A DNA stretch of 64,000 bases, taken from the NCBI GenBank assembly GCA_018136815.1, contig CM030939.1:4643419-4707418 (forward strand), read 5' to 3'. The notes beneath the pieces were generated by a model. It saw only the letters and a list, made by a program, of their open reading frames with translations. It did no database searches and was not told the DNA's origin. The number at the start of each line of letters is the position of its first letter. The first letter of the stretch is position 1. The translations under genes and the position numbers were made by a program. Shown here in pieces: positions 1-10,091 of this stretch. This stretch comes from Isochrysis galbana. Taxonomy: Eukaryota > Haptophyta > Isochrysidales > Isochrysidaceae.

Positions 1-45
1 GCGAGAAGACCCTCTCGGAAAACCACCTCCCGCTGCGGTAGTCAG

Positions 46-431
46 ATGTGCATCAGAGGCGGGTGATGTCTGAGCAAGTTGGCGACACGCGTGCTGTGTT
101 TTGCAATGCAGAAAAACTCATACTGCCTCATCACATGCAGACGCTGCGCGACGCTGTCGACCGGGTTCATCGTGCCACCATCCTCTCTCTCCTGCTGCTC
201 AACTTACACCTTCGCAGTCGACTGGAGTCTGCAGACACAGAGGTAACTGCTCAATCTCAGTGGGCCGATCTTCATCTCAAGGACTTCTTCGATCGAAACT
301 GGATTATCAAGGCCTTCCAGGAAGTGACGATTGGTGGAAACGCTACCGTCGACGAGGAGCTCCACGTGACAAGGTTGCAACATTTGCAGCTCGATGGTGT
401 CGACCTCCCTTCCAGAAAGGGGCCGCATTAG
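46..431 (+). CDS. Possible last exon of an unrecognised gene
   Basis: An open frame of about 127 codons runs to a TAG at 429-431. It follows an in-frame stop at 39-41, and a possible splice acceptor (GTCAG) ends at 45, so it may be a terminal exon whose earlier exons lie left of the window. The translation mixes hydrophobic and charged residues, with a helix-like stretch rich in leucine near the middle, and lacks the low-complexity look of most frames here. I recognise no family. The overlapping minus-strand frames are proline/arginine-rich and look like shadows. Confidence 0.35.
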
Positions 432-962
432 TGAACTCTCCTGTGCGACCCTGTGCCTTGGCCTCTGCTGCGCTGGACTTGGCGTACGCATGAAGCGCGT
501 ATGCATGAGTCCAGCGCAGGCCACCATCGGGCCGAGCTTGCACATGAGCCGTGGGCTCAATGCGCTCGCCTCGGCGAACGGCCTCCATGAGGGCCTGAAC
601 TTCTGGCAGCGCTCGCCAGCGCTCGCCAGCGTCCCAGGGGCCGGCCTCATGGAGGTGGGGCCGTGTCGAATTATCGTATGCCTGCGGCGCGATGGGCGGG
701 GATATGTCACTACCGGACTGTGCGACCCTCGAGATCGAGCGTGCGACGTGCGACCCACCAGGGACCTCCCACATCCCTCGCGAGGCGCTTGAGCTTGGGC
801 TCCTCACCAGCTGGCAGCCATTGCGAGGCCGACAGCCGGCGATCGGCCGACGCGGAACCTCCGCGTTTCTTATGGGGATTCGCCCGACATTCACTGCTTT
901 GATTCCCTCACGCGCGCAATCCTCCCATTCTCCCAAAATAGACCTCCATGGGCCGGACAAGG

Positions 963-1127
963 CGGGGGAGTCACTCACCGACACCATGGATTTTCGTGGG
1001 GTAGAGGGGGTTCGCGGGGGGGGGGGGGGGGGGTCTGGGGGGGGCAGGTAAGGGGGGTCCCTGGGGAATCCTTGGACACCCAGGAGGGATGGGAAATAGT
1101 GGTTAAAAAGCGTGAGTGACCGGCCTA
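963..1127 (+). repeat. Dispersed repeat family R2, copy 1
   Basis: About 165 bp beginning GGGGGAGTCACTCACCGAC and continuing through a long G-run to GGAATCCTTGGACACCCAGG and GGGAAATAGTGGTTAAAA. A second copy in the same orientation lies at about 17952-18113. Both copies begin and end with GAGTGAC/GTCACTC-type sequence, so the ends are short inverted repeats. No coding capacity is visible. Confidence 0.8.
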
Positions 1128-2136
1128 GTGAAATCGGCTCGTTGGCCACCTTCCCTTTTTCACTTTTCCACGTTGAATTCGCAATAAAGCATAAAGCGAA
1201 GCACCGAAACAGGAAACAGGTGACAGGTGCTTCCGATTTTCACCTATTTTCGTGAAGAACCCTGCCTAGATGACCCTCTCTGTGGGTGGTTGGTGGTTGG
1301 GCCATCGCATTGTGTCTCGGCATGCCCCCTGCGCCCCTGCGGCGGCCCCCCGGCGGCATAGTTGTTGTATCAGTACTAATATCAGCTTTCTGATATCAGT
1401 AAGAGCTCAATTGAGGCAGATCACTGATATCACCTCTCAGCTAATAGATAGAATTAAAACGACTTCGTAGCGACATTTTTACTTTTATTTTTAGTTGTAG
1501 TAGTACTAGTACCAGTACTTACGGCCGCAGGCCGCAGGCCGCAGAGCTCTGCATACCCCTGCGAGCGAGGCCGCTGCGCTCCGCTCTGCTCGGCTACCCT
1601 CCAGAAACTGGGAGACAGAACTCATGACAGAATAATGCAGGAGGGCGGGGCCGCCTGCCGCCTAGAAGACTAAAGTACTTGATTTTGATAATTTGCTTGA
1701 TGTAAACTTTTGCCGTGATGGCTCAATGGACATGTTTTATGACCGCATCGCGAAACATCTGCGGTTCGATGCCGCGTTGGAATTTATGGTGTGACATGAG
1801 GGTCTTGTCTGGACGAGCGTCTTTTTTTGCATCTGTAGCAGGGAGTGGGCTAGGCTCTGTCAGATTACCAGCAACACCCCATTTTCGAGGATTCTTGCCC
1901 CAGTGGATTACTGTGCAGATCCTCCCACTTCTGGAGAGTGAGAGTGAGAGGTGGAGGTTCAATTGCACTCGCATACTCCCATCGCGCATCGCTCGCACTC
2001 TGTGGCTGTAGTCCCCTCGCGAGCGTGGCAAGGCATTAGCGGCTATTAGCGGCGGCGCGGCGCCGGCAGTTTTGTTTTTAGGACGTCAGTTTTGTTATTG
2101 CCGCTTGCAAGCTGATACAAGTTACTGATATCAGTG

Positions 2137-2451
2137 TAAGCTCTAAAACCCTGCGGCTTCTGGGCCCCTATCTCACGAGTGCCCCCCCCCCCCTGCGTTG
2201 CTTTTACCCGAAAGGGGTTTTCCCCCAGCGTGGACTCGAGGAGAGGACGCGCTGGGGTGCGCGGGGTCGGTGCGTGCACTGGGGGGAGGACAAATACCGA
2301 GGGGAGGGGGCGGTGCCCCCTCCCCCCGGTAGCACCCGGACACCTGGCTCGTCAGGCATGGCGGGATTCCGGGACGGAAAAGTTGTGTCCAATTAGCTAG
2401 TGGGGTTGGCTAGGATATAACATTAATTATTTTAAGCTCTAAAACCCTGCG
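2137..2451 (+). mobile_element. SINE-like insertion with 19-bp target-site duplication
   Basis: TAAGCTCTAAAACCCTGCG occurs at 2137-2155 and again at 2433-2451. It brackets about 277 bp whose 3' part (2250-2433) is almost identical to 63469-63659. The long, exact flanking repeat fits a target-site duplication made by target-primed reverse transcription, so this is most easily read as a short non-autonomous retroelement. The element ends in AT-rich sequence (ATTAATTATTTT) instead of poly-A. No convincing tRNA A/B box pair was seen. Family and autonomous partner are unknown. Confidence 0.7.
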
Positions 2452-2688
2452 AGCTCGCGAGCTGACGCAACAACTATGCCCGGCGGCGCATCGCCTGCGG
2501 CGGGTGAAGCTGTGAGAAGAAAGACTGAAGAAACCGAGCCGAAGCACCTGTTCCGGTGCTCCGGCAGTATTCCAGTCATCTACGAAACGAGAAACGACAC
2601 TTTTTCGATAGCGACAGCGACGCCAAGTATTCATTCAGTCATAATGCCGATCTCCGATATGTCCGCCGGTACAGATCGTCCGACGGCA

Positions 2689-2711
2689 ACTAAGTTTATA
2701 CTTGGTTCGCC
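2689..2711 (+). repeat. Dispersed motif R8, copy 1
   Basis: A 23-bp block starting ACTAAGTTTATACTTGGTTC is found identically at 2689-2711, 6561-6583 and 63174-63196, each time followed by G/C-run DNA. It probably marks one end of a repeat element. Confidence 0.8.
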
Positions 2712-2879
2712 GCGGGGTGGGGGGGTCACGCGCCCCCCCCCCGCCGCCGGCGGCCTCCCCCTTCCCCCGCGAGCCCCTCGAGAGGGGGGGAAGAGACGCC
2801 GTCGTTCGGAGGATCGAAGCTTCCGCTCTCCGCCGACGCTCGCCCCGCCTTTGCGGACGTTACAAGAGAGAGCGACTCG

Positions 2880-2964
2880 CCGCCTCCTCTCCCTCGATCT
2901 CTCCCTTCTCCCTCCCTTCCCTCTCTCCTCCTTCTCTCTCTCTCTCTCTCTCTCCCTCTCCCTC

Positions 2965-3012
<48 letters not shown>

Positions 3013-3020
3013 TCGCTCGC
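2880..3020. repeat. (CT)n microsatellite and pyrimidine tract
   Basis: Nearly pure C/T on the plus strand, mostly CT dinucleotides, ending in a CGCT run (3012-3035). Similar tracts recur at 3490-3800. They account for the long Ser/Leu (plus) and Arg/Glu (minus) open frames here, which should not be taken as genes. Confidence 0.95.
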
Positions 3021-4011
3021 TCGCTCGCTCGCTCTCGCCGTCCGTGTGCCCTCTCTGCCGAGAGCACGGGAGGAAGGCGGGGGTCGAATCTCATGCAACC
3101 CCCCGTCGGTGAGATGGGAACACCCCCTCCCCCCCACCTCCCCTTGGAATCCATCCTCCTCCTCCGTCCTATCTCCCGAGGATGGTGGGACCCCCGCGAA
3201 ACGAACTTTTCTCGAGTGCCGCCGCACTTCACTGAAAAAGAGATCGGCTCGGCCTCTCTCCGCCCCCCCCCCCCTCCCAAGAAGAGAGGGAGAGAGAGGA
3301 AGAAGGCCCCCCCACGCAAGAAGAGGGGGTGGGGAAGGCCCCTCCCCCCCATTTACCAAGAAGAGGAAGAGAGGAGAAAAGAACCCCCCCCCCTCCCCAA
3401 GAAGAGGGAAAAGGGAAGGAGTCGGTGGGGCTGCGGAAACACGGATCGCGCTCATTTAACGTAAGACTCCGCCAGAACCTCCACCGAGTGGCTCTCATCT
3501 CTCCCTCCCTCTCTCTCTCTCCGCCTATCTCCCTCCTCTCCCCTCTCCCTCTCTCTCTATCTCCCTTCTCTCTCTCTCATCCGTCTGTTCCAATCTTTCT
3601 GGTTTTCTCCCCAAATACACTGTGCTTTTCTCTCCCTCGACAGCGGCCTCTCTCCCGCACCTCTCTCCCACTCTTCCACTCTCACTCCCTCTCTCCATGC
3701 CGTCTGTCTCCCCTCTGATGCCCCCCATCCCCGCGAGCCACCCCAACCCCTCTCTCTCTCTCTCCGCCTTCCCTCTCTCCACCTCCGCCTCCACACAAAT
3801 CTTACCAATACTCGCCAACTTCTTTATCTCTCTCCACACGGCGGGGCGTGCTCCTCTCTCCCCTCCCCGCGAGCGGTTGCCGTCGCTCTCGTGACTGGCG
3901 CCCTCCTCGCGCCTGCCCCCCCCCCCCCTTCCACCTTTCAACCTGCCACCCTGAGGAGCGAGGCGACCCGGTCCCTCCCCACTCCTCCACCCTCCCATCC
4001 TTCCCTCCCCG

Positions 4012-6117
4012 ATGCGCGGATCCGACCAGGACAGCAGCGAGGGAGAGTCTCCCCCTCCCAGCAGGCCACGCCCACCTCGCCCACCGCTCCATGGGCTTCT
4101 CGACGAGGCGGAGAGAGGGGGCCGGGCGCGCGATTGCTCGCCGTCTTCGCGCAGGATGCCACGCTCCACATCCTTCTCCGAGCAACTCGTCGACGACGCT
4201 CCGGGCCACTTCAACCCCTCGCCGATCTCTAGCTGCCCGAGCAACAACGCGAGCCCGAGCTGGATGAGAACCGCCGGCACACACGAGAATGTGCTGCTCG
4301 ACTCGGACCAGTTCCAGTCGCCGCTCGACGTGCCCGCCAAGTCGGACCTCGCCCCTCGCCGCCGTGCTTCCGCACCCGCTAACGTCAATGCCGTCGAGGA
4401 GATGATGAGGGAGCGCAACATCACCCTCAAAATGGCGGACGATGGGAGGCTCGAGCTGCGCCAAGCTGATGTCGACAAGCTCGTCTCCGAGGGGGTGCTG
4501 CCCGCTTTCAAGGCTTCCGCGGCGATCTACTGTCCTGTAGATGTGGCCGCCATGTCGTGCAGCATCTCTTTCACGCGCGACGGCCACTCCTACACCCTCT
4601 CCGGCCGAAAGCTCGAGACATTGCGCAAGGCTGCGGTGGCGATGCAAGATCCCAACGGGCTAGTCGCCTTTGAGCTCGCCGACCGCCCTCTGGTGAAGCT
4701 CAACCGGCGCGACTTGACGAGCCTCTGCCAAGCTCTCTCCGCCAACGCCAAGTCCGTCGCTGGCTCGAAATCAATGCCGCCGCCATCCGCGCCCGTCCCT
4801 CCGCCACAGTTGATATCATCCGCTTCCTTCTCACCACCACCCAAGATGCTCTACAAGCCGGGCCGTAAGGCCCACGTTGGCGAGTCACTGGTCCCCTTGG
4901 CAGGGGCTTCACCGCCGCCCATTCGTACAGACGACCCCTTCGTGTCCGCCCCAATCTCACCGCCGCCGCTTCCCGGGGTCATTGCGCGCAGAGCCAGTGC
5001 GGAGCTGCAAACTGTAGATCCGACTGCAGTGATCCCTAGCCGGGACCTGACAGCCATCTCCGCGGTGCGCAAGCTGAAGATCAAAGACGTGAAGAAGCAG
5101 CTGGCGGAGCGGGGGATTGAACTCAGCGCTAAGGCGAGCAAGGAGGAGTGCTATTCCGCGCTGGAGGCAGCTGTCGCCATGGACTTGGAACCGCCACGAC
5201 AGAATCGCTTGGTTTCCGAGCGGCATGAAGATTCCACCAACGATGGCCCTCCTGCGCGTTGGCAGATGGCGCCTCCGCCAGTTCCGATGGCGCCTTCTAA
5301 ACCCATGCCTGAGCCTGCGGCAAAGCCGAGTCAAAGGTACGGCAGCGAACGGATGGGGAGCGAGCGGTGCGAGAGCGACAGCGGAGCGGACCGCTTCCAG
5401 TCAGAGCGCGGCGCACGAAGTATCTTGGGCGCGCGATTTGGACGGCGCAGGAGCGAACGCTTCGAGGAGGAGGACGAGGTGCGGATCGACCCGACAACTG
5501 GCCTTCCAGAGGAGCCTGAGGTGGCCGAACACCGCAAAGCTCGCCAGGCAGTCATCTCAGAGGTATGGGCTCTCAACTTCTCCGATGTGAAGGCGAAACT
5601 GTACGCCCGTGGCATCTCCGCCATAGGGAAGAGGGAAGTGCTCTACGGCCGGCTTGAGGAGGATGAGCTCAAAAAGTTTGATGCGGAAAACCCGAGGCCG
5701 ATCCCCAAGGTCAAGGGGCCGGCAAAGCCGCTGAAGGGCCGCATCTTCAAGGTTGTGCTCCAGAAGCCCGATGAACAAGCCAAGCTGGGAATGGTGCTAG
5801 AGGGAGTAGGTGAGGTGAGGATCGAGTCTCTCAAGCCAGGGGGCATAGCTGCACTTTCTGGTGACCTTCATGTGGGGCTCATTGTGATGGCGATCGATGG
5901 CGTGCCCGTGAAGAACCACACTCACGCGGCAAGTATGCTCAAGGGGCTGCACATGGAACTCACCATACGAGATGAGGACGACCCGGGCTCGAGGTCCTCG
6001 AGCAAATCTCCATCGCCCTCCGTGGCCCGGCGGCTCGTGAACGGAGTCCAAAACACCATGTCACGATTCACTGAGCAGAGCCCCCTCGCCTCTCGGAGAG
6101 CAATTAGCCAACGTTGA
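4012..6117 (+). CDS. SAP-SAP-PDZ domain protein
   Basis: Intronless ORF of 701 aa starting at ATG 4012, just after a long pyrimidine tract. Residues about 345-390 (start RKLKIKDVKKQLAERGIEL) and 517-555 (start NFSDVKAKLYARGISAIGKR) each match a SAP helix-extended-loop-helix module, usually a DNA- or RNA-binding or chromatin-targeting element. Residues about 577-655 resemble a PDZ fold: a GMVLEG-like carboxylate-loop region, the IESLKPGGIAALSG turn and LIVMAIDGVPV. Residues 125-255 look folded but unassigned; the rest is Pro/Ser-rich and probably disordered. There is no signal peptide or membrane segment. The mix suggests a nuclear or cytosolic scaffold; function is not known. Confidence 0.85.
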   Translation: MRGSDQDSSEGESPPPSRPRPPRPPLHGLLDEAERGGRARDCSPSSRRMPRSTSFSEQLVDDAPGHFNPSPISSCPSNNASPSWMRTAGTHENVLLDSDQFQSPLDVPAKSDLAPRRRASAPANVNAVEEMMRERNITLKMADDGRLELRQADVDKLVSEGVLPAFKASAAIYCPVDVAAMSCSISFTRDGHSYTLSGRKLETLRKAAVAMQDPNGLVAFELADRPLVKLNRRDLTSLCQALSANAKSVAGSKSMPPPSAPVPPPQLISSASFSPPPKMLYKPGRKAHVGESLVPLAGASPPPIRTDDPFVSAPISPPPLPGVIARRASAELQTVDPTAVIPSRDLTAISAVRKLKIKDVKKQLAERGIELSAKASKEECYSALEAAVAMDLEPPRQNRLVSERHEDSTNDGPPARWQMAPPPVPMAPSKPMPEPAAKPSQRYGSERMGSERCESDSGADRFQSERGARSILGARFGRRRSERFEEEDEVRIDPTTGLPEEPEVAEHRKARQAVISEVWALNFSDVKAKLYARGISAIGKREVLYGRLEEDELKKFDAENPRPIPKVKGPAKPLKGRIFKVVLQKPDEQAKLGMVLEGVGEVRIESLKPGGIAALSGDLHVGLIVMAIDGVPVKNHTHAASMLKGLHMELTIRDEDDPGSRSSSKSPSPSVARRLVNGVQNTMSRFTEQSPLASRRAISQR

Positions 6118-6560
6118 TTCAGTGATTGATCCTTGTTGGCAACGGATCAGCTTGACGGATGCTCCAAGTCTGTCGAGATCAGCCGATTGTGGCGTCAAAT
6201 GTGGCCTCATAGCAAGTCACTCTTTCACCGATGTTCGCATTCACTTGTCCGCGCCCTCCACGCCTCGCCCGCCAATGTATCCAAGCATCCCTTCCTCTTT
6301 CGTCTGTACCATGATGAGATGTCCTTAAGGTCACAAACGAAAGCGTCGTGTCAATCATGACACGCCTTCCTGGCTGCAAGCCATTAGGAATCATGTCCGA
6401 GCAGTAGTGACCTACATAGCATGGCACATTGTGGCACATAAATAAATCATATAATGTTCTCGCCGCGCACGCGACTCTGGACCCGCTACTCTCACGCAAG
6501 CGTTCTACACCCCCACTCCCCCGCCCTAGCCCCTCGCCATCTCCTATCTGGCGACTCCAA

Positions 6561-6583
6561 ACTAAGTTTATACTTGGTTCGCC
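6561..6583 (+). repeat. Dispersed motif R8, copy 2
   Basis: Identical to 2689-2711 and 63174-63196. The similarity with the 63 kb copy resumes after a variable C-run: both continue CTCCACTCCTCCCCTGCC. Confidence 0.8.
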
Positions 6584-6629
6584 CCACCCCCCCCCTCTCT
6601 CCACTCCTCCCCTGCCGTGGGGGATGAAA

Positions 6630-6860
6630 AAAAAACTTCTTAATAGTCTCGCCGCGCGCGCGACCTTGCACAGTATCTACGCAGCCTCGCCCGCTTCCCT
6701 TCCCCCCCTCCACCTGCCTTGCGGCTCGTCCCCTCGTGCTCTACCTAGGGGCTGGGTGTAGCGTGGGTTTCCATTGGCAGACGGCGTGTACCGGTTCTCG
6801 ATGGCCTGTTCCTCACCTTCCTCCTGTGTCATCGGGCTACCGGCTGTTGTGTGTTTGCTC
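6630..6860 (+). repeat. Dispersed repeat family R7, copy 1
   Basis: Begins AAAAAAACTTCTTAATAGTC followed by CTCGCCGCGCGCGCGAC. Related starts (AACTTTTTAATGTTCTCG or close variants) occur at about 23325 and 34536. The 34.5 kb copy also shares the CTTCCTCTTGTG / GGTGTCTCGATTGTTACGG type body seen here in diverged form. No coding capacity. Confidence 0.6.
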
Positions 6861-8996
6861 CTTGTGTTAGGTGTCAGGCGGTTGTGGTTCTGTGCATCCG
6901 ATGTGGAAATCACAAAGCCGCAGCTTGGATTGTAATTGTAACGAGATGAACGAGAAGACCAAAAGCGTTCAATTATCCCCATCCCTGCTAACACCTTTCA
7001 TTGTCACCTGGAGGTTACTTGAGTCAACTTGACCCTTCACATGTTGAAACACACACGTGGTCTGACTCCATTCACTCGATTTGGGGCAGGGTGGATATAT
7101 CGTTGAAATCACGATATCTCATCCCATGTTCCATGTTGGTTTCCCTCCAAGGAAAATTGATCGACTTCCTTTGAAAGCGATCGTTTTGTTTTTGTCAAGA
7201 GCCTGGTGCGCGCTTTCAGAACTGCCCCTCTCCCTCCGCGCTCGCCACTTCTCCCGCGCATTCTGACACCCCGCGCATTTCGACACTGCCGCCCCACCCG
7301 CACGGCCCCCCTCCCCCCTCGCCCGCCGCTCATTGACGCCACTTCCTCTCCGCCTTCTTCTCCCTCCCTTCGGCCTCGTCGCGCCGCTTCCCCTCTCTCC
7401 ACTGTGCACTCTCCGCCCCTCTGCTCTTGCCACCCGCCTCCCTCGCCTCGCGTCGTTCTCTTCCAACAGCAGTGTCCGTCTTGGTCACCAGGGTGCAGGG
7501 GCGGGAGCGAGGGTGGTGGGTGAAGCGGGGGTGGGGTCGGGGGCGTCGGGCATTCGAAGCCTGAAGCACAACCGGTAGGGCCTCTCCGAGTCTCGTGACC
7601 TCTTGTTCGACACAGCGTCATTGGAATGGTCACCCAGGTGGTTCAATTTGTATGTACAGCCCAAAGTACCGCATTTCCTATGACCATAGCAGACGGGGTG
7701 TGAGTGTAGGGGCGTCTGCCCAAGCCGGCTCCCTGGGGCAGCCACATGGGGTGCCCAAACGCGGATCCCTGGGGCCAGCTGATCCCAGATGATCTCTGGT
7801 CCCCCTATTACCCCATTCCTAGCACCCGAGAACAAGACCAGCCCTCCATGCGTTCCTCCTGTCTACATCTTCTTCCCCAAGGAGGAACCTGGTAGGTCAG
7901 TACCGTCTGCTGCTACCCACCCCTTCTCCCTCCGCCTGCTCTCGCCCGCCTCGTCGCGCCTCTTTCTGCCCCCCCCCCCCTTCCCTTCCCCTCTGGTGGG
8001 AGGGCTCGAGAAGTCGGCGCCATCCTCTCCGCAGAGCACCCCTCCCCCTCCCTCCCCAGACTCAGGACGGGGCAATGCAGTGGGCATCAGACGGAAGCAG
8101 ATCTGCTCGGGCGGGGCTTTCAGTCGGTGCGCGCCGTACCGAGGTGCCATCGCGGGGATCAGATAAGCCCCCAGGCGAAATGCTCTCCAGGTTTGCCCTC
8201 GGTGATGCTGATGGGGGGGGAAGGTCTGCCGCTGGCGCCGACAGGAGAGAGGGGTCGAGTGTGTCTCGCTTTGTCCAAGACCCTCCCGCCGCGTCCCCTC
8301 CTCCCGGGGCGGTCGGCGCGCGCTTTTGGTCCATTTGGGTGCGCGCTTTGAGATGTGCGCGTCTGTGGCGGTCACGATTGGGCGCGCGGTTACGAAACCT
8401 GTTGCTCCAGAGAAAGATTACTTTACTAACGTTATGTACGAAAACGCTATGCGGACACAAAACCATTTTACATAACTATGGACATTTGATCGCTCAATTC
8501 GACTGATGCCCCACAATTGACGGAACGACACCTCACGCCTCCCTGCCTCCCTAACAACGAAACATACATAAAAAAATGGAAGAAACAACGACACATACAT
8601 ACGCCACAAAAGAGAATGTATTCCTAAACCAAATTTATAGACTCTTGGCAAGTAATAGTCGCACGCACCAAAGACACCACCAGCGCGATCGACGACACCA
8701 TGACCACAACCCTTCTAAGCGCATATCGCATATCGCCGCGAGAAGTATTAACCCTTCATGCGGTATAATATTGCGTACACGATTGCGTCGATCTCATGTG
8801 CTCCTAAATCGTAGCGCCTAGCAACGACAACAGCGAATTGTCGTTAGCACACAGGCGATGCGCACAGGCGTTGCTATAGCTAGCATATTCCTCTGATCCA
8901 CGGCTTGCTCGACGTTTGATGAGGAAATTGCTCTTAATCGAGGTATTCATACCGGCTATTGCGGCCAAGGAAGCGACTCGACGTGTGCCCGCTTGC

Positions 8997-10091
8997 TCAT
9001 TCAGCGAGGACACCAGTGAAATCGATGGCAGAGTCTGTTTCTGCGCCATTGGGCACCTCTAGCTCAGTGTCTATCAAATCAGTCATGAACATGTGGCCGG
9101 GTGCATGAGTAATGGCTAGCGGAAGCTTTGCGCTAAGGAGTGCGGAGTGTGGTGTCACTCCACAAGCCCAAAAGACTGGCACTTCTCCCTGCCGTATCTC
9201 GACAGCGTTGCCAAAATCGGGCGAGCTCAGCCGTGACTCTTCAATCCCAATCTCACTTGGGTCTCCCCAATGTATAGGTCCACCATGGGCGCCAGGATAC
9301 CGTGATGTGATAGCAGTGACCGTGTCAAGTACTTCAGGGCGATAAGGGCGCATGGACACCACCAATTCTCCTCCGAACGGCCCTGAAGGTGCATTCAAGA
9401 TGTTTGTTCTATACATGGGAACGTTGCATCCCATCTCGACATTACGCGGGGTCAGATTTGCCGCTGTCAGCTGAGCCTCCCACCTGTTGGGGCAAGGGCC
9501 TTAGCGATGAGCGCGTGCATGCAACCAGGAGGACCAAAGTGCAGCGACTAGGACGTTGGACACGCAGGCTCAGGGAGTCACTCACGAAAAGGAGCATCCG
9601 AGTAGAAAACCAACCATACGTCCACCCCAGAGGTCACGTATATCGGTGGGCTCTTTGAGCAGTTCGCCATGGCGCCATACTCGGTATTTGGGCACGTCTG
9701 TGCGCAAGTCAGCCGAAGGTGCAATTGCACGTGGGCACGGGTCTCCGGGCTCGGTGATCTCAAGCAAAGGACAGGCGCGCGAGTTGCGCAATGCAAATGC
9801 TAAGAAGGCGAACGCGTGCTCCTCAGGTAGACAGACCAGGTTTGCCTGCACGAACCCAGGCAGCAAGCCGGAGGTCTGGCCATCATATTCACCCGCGCGG
9901 CACGCGGCGCGGAACACCTGTGCAGCGGTGCGGTCGACGCCCTCGACGGGCGAGAAGAGATGGGTGTAGCCCGTCCGGATGGCAGCCTTGTCGCCAACCA
10001 GGCTCTCGAGCGGGCTGATTGGCAGCCGAGCTCCCGTCGGTGGGGCAGTAAAGTGGCGGACAGCACGCGCCGCCACCACGGCTCGCATCAT
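8997..10091 (-). CDS. DUF1445 / D-glutamate cyclase-like protein
   Basis: Two exons, 9586..10091 and 8997..9483, joined across a 102-nt GTGAGT-AG intron; phase 2 rebuilds one Ser codon in the segment GCSFSWEAQL. The product is about 330 aa. Family hallmarks in order are GQTSGLLPGFVQANLVCLP, ITEPGDPCPR, RTDVPKYRVWRHGEL, TDIRDLW, GCSFSWE, then NVEMGCNVPMYRTNI, GPFGGELVVSMRP and GPIHWGDP. Characterised members of this family (vertebrate DGLUCY; bacterial members called putative hydro-lyase) convert D-glutamate to 5-oxo-D-proline. The first about 50 residues precede the usual family start and are Arg/Ala-rich without acidic residues early on, which could be a mitochondrial presequence (inference). 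ATG 10091 is the first in-frame ATG. Confidence 0.88.

Larger units (their letters stand above)
432..4011. other. Gene-poor repeat region
   Basis: No gene is supported here. The stretch holds a G-run repeat copy (963-1127), AT-rich DNA with several short TGATATCA inverted motifs (1365-1440), a SINE-like insertion (2137-2451), one copy of a 23-bp dispersed motif (2689-2711), and long C/T-rich tracts (2880-3020, 3480-3880). The tracts lead up to the SAP-PDZ gene and probably include its promoter. ORFs across 2476-3500 are low-complexity Ser/Leu/Arg or Pro/Gly artefacts. Confidence 0.6.
6118..8996. other. Intergenic repeats downstream of the SAP-PDZ gene
   Basis: No gene is supported. The region includes R8 copy 2 (6561-6583), an R7 copy (6630-6860), homopurine/homopyrimidine DNA (7210-7560 and 7910-8050) and AT-richer single-copy-looking DNA (8400-9000), which would be 3'-flanking sequence of the minus-strand DUF1445 gene. 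Open frames here are short and of biased composition. Confidence 0.55.

Noticed and set aside
2476-3500. Long open frames on both strands over the CT tracts (up to 327 aa)
   Set aside because: They consist of Ser/Leu or Arg/Glu dipeptide runs from the (CT)n repeat and lack any protein-like region.
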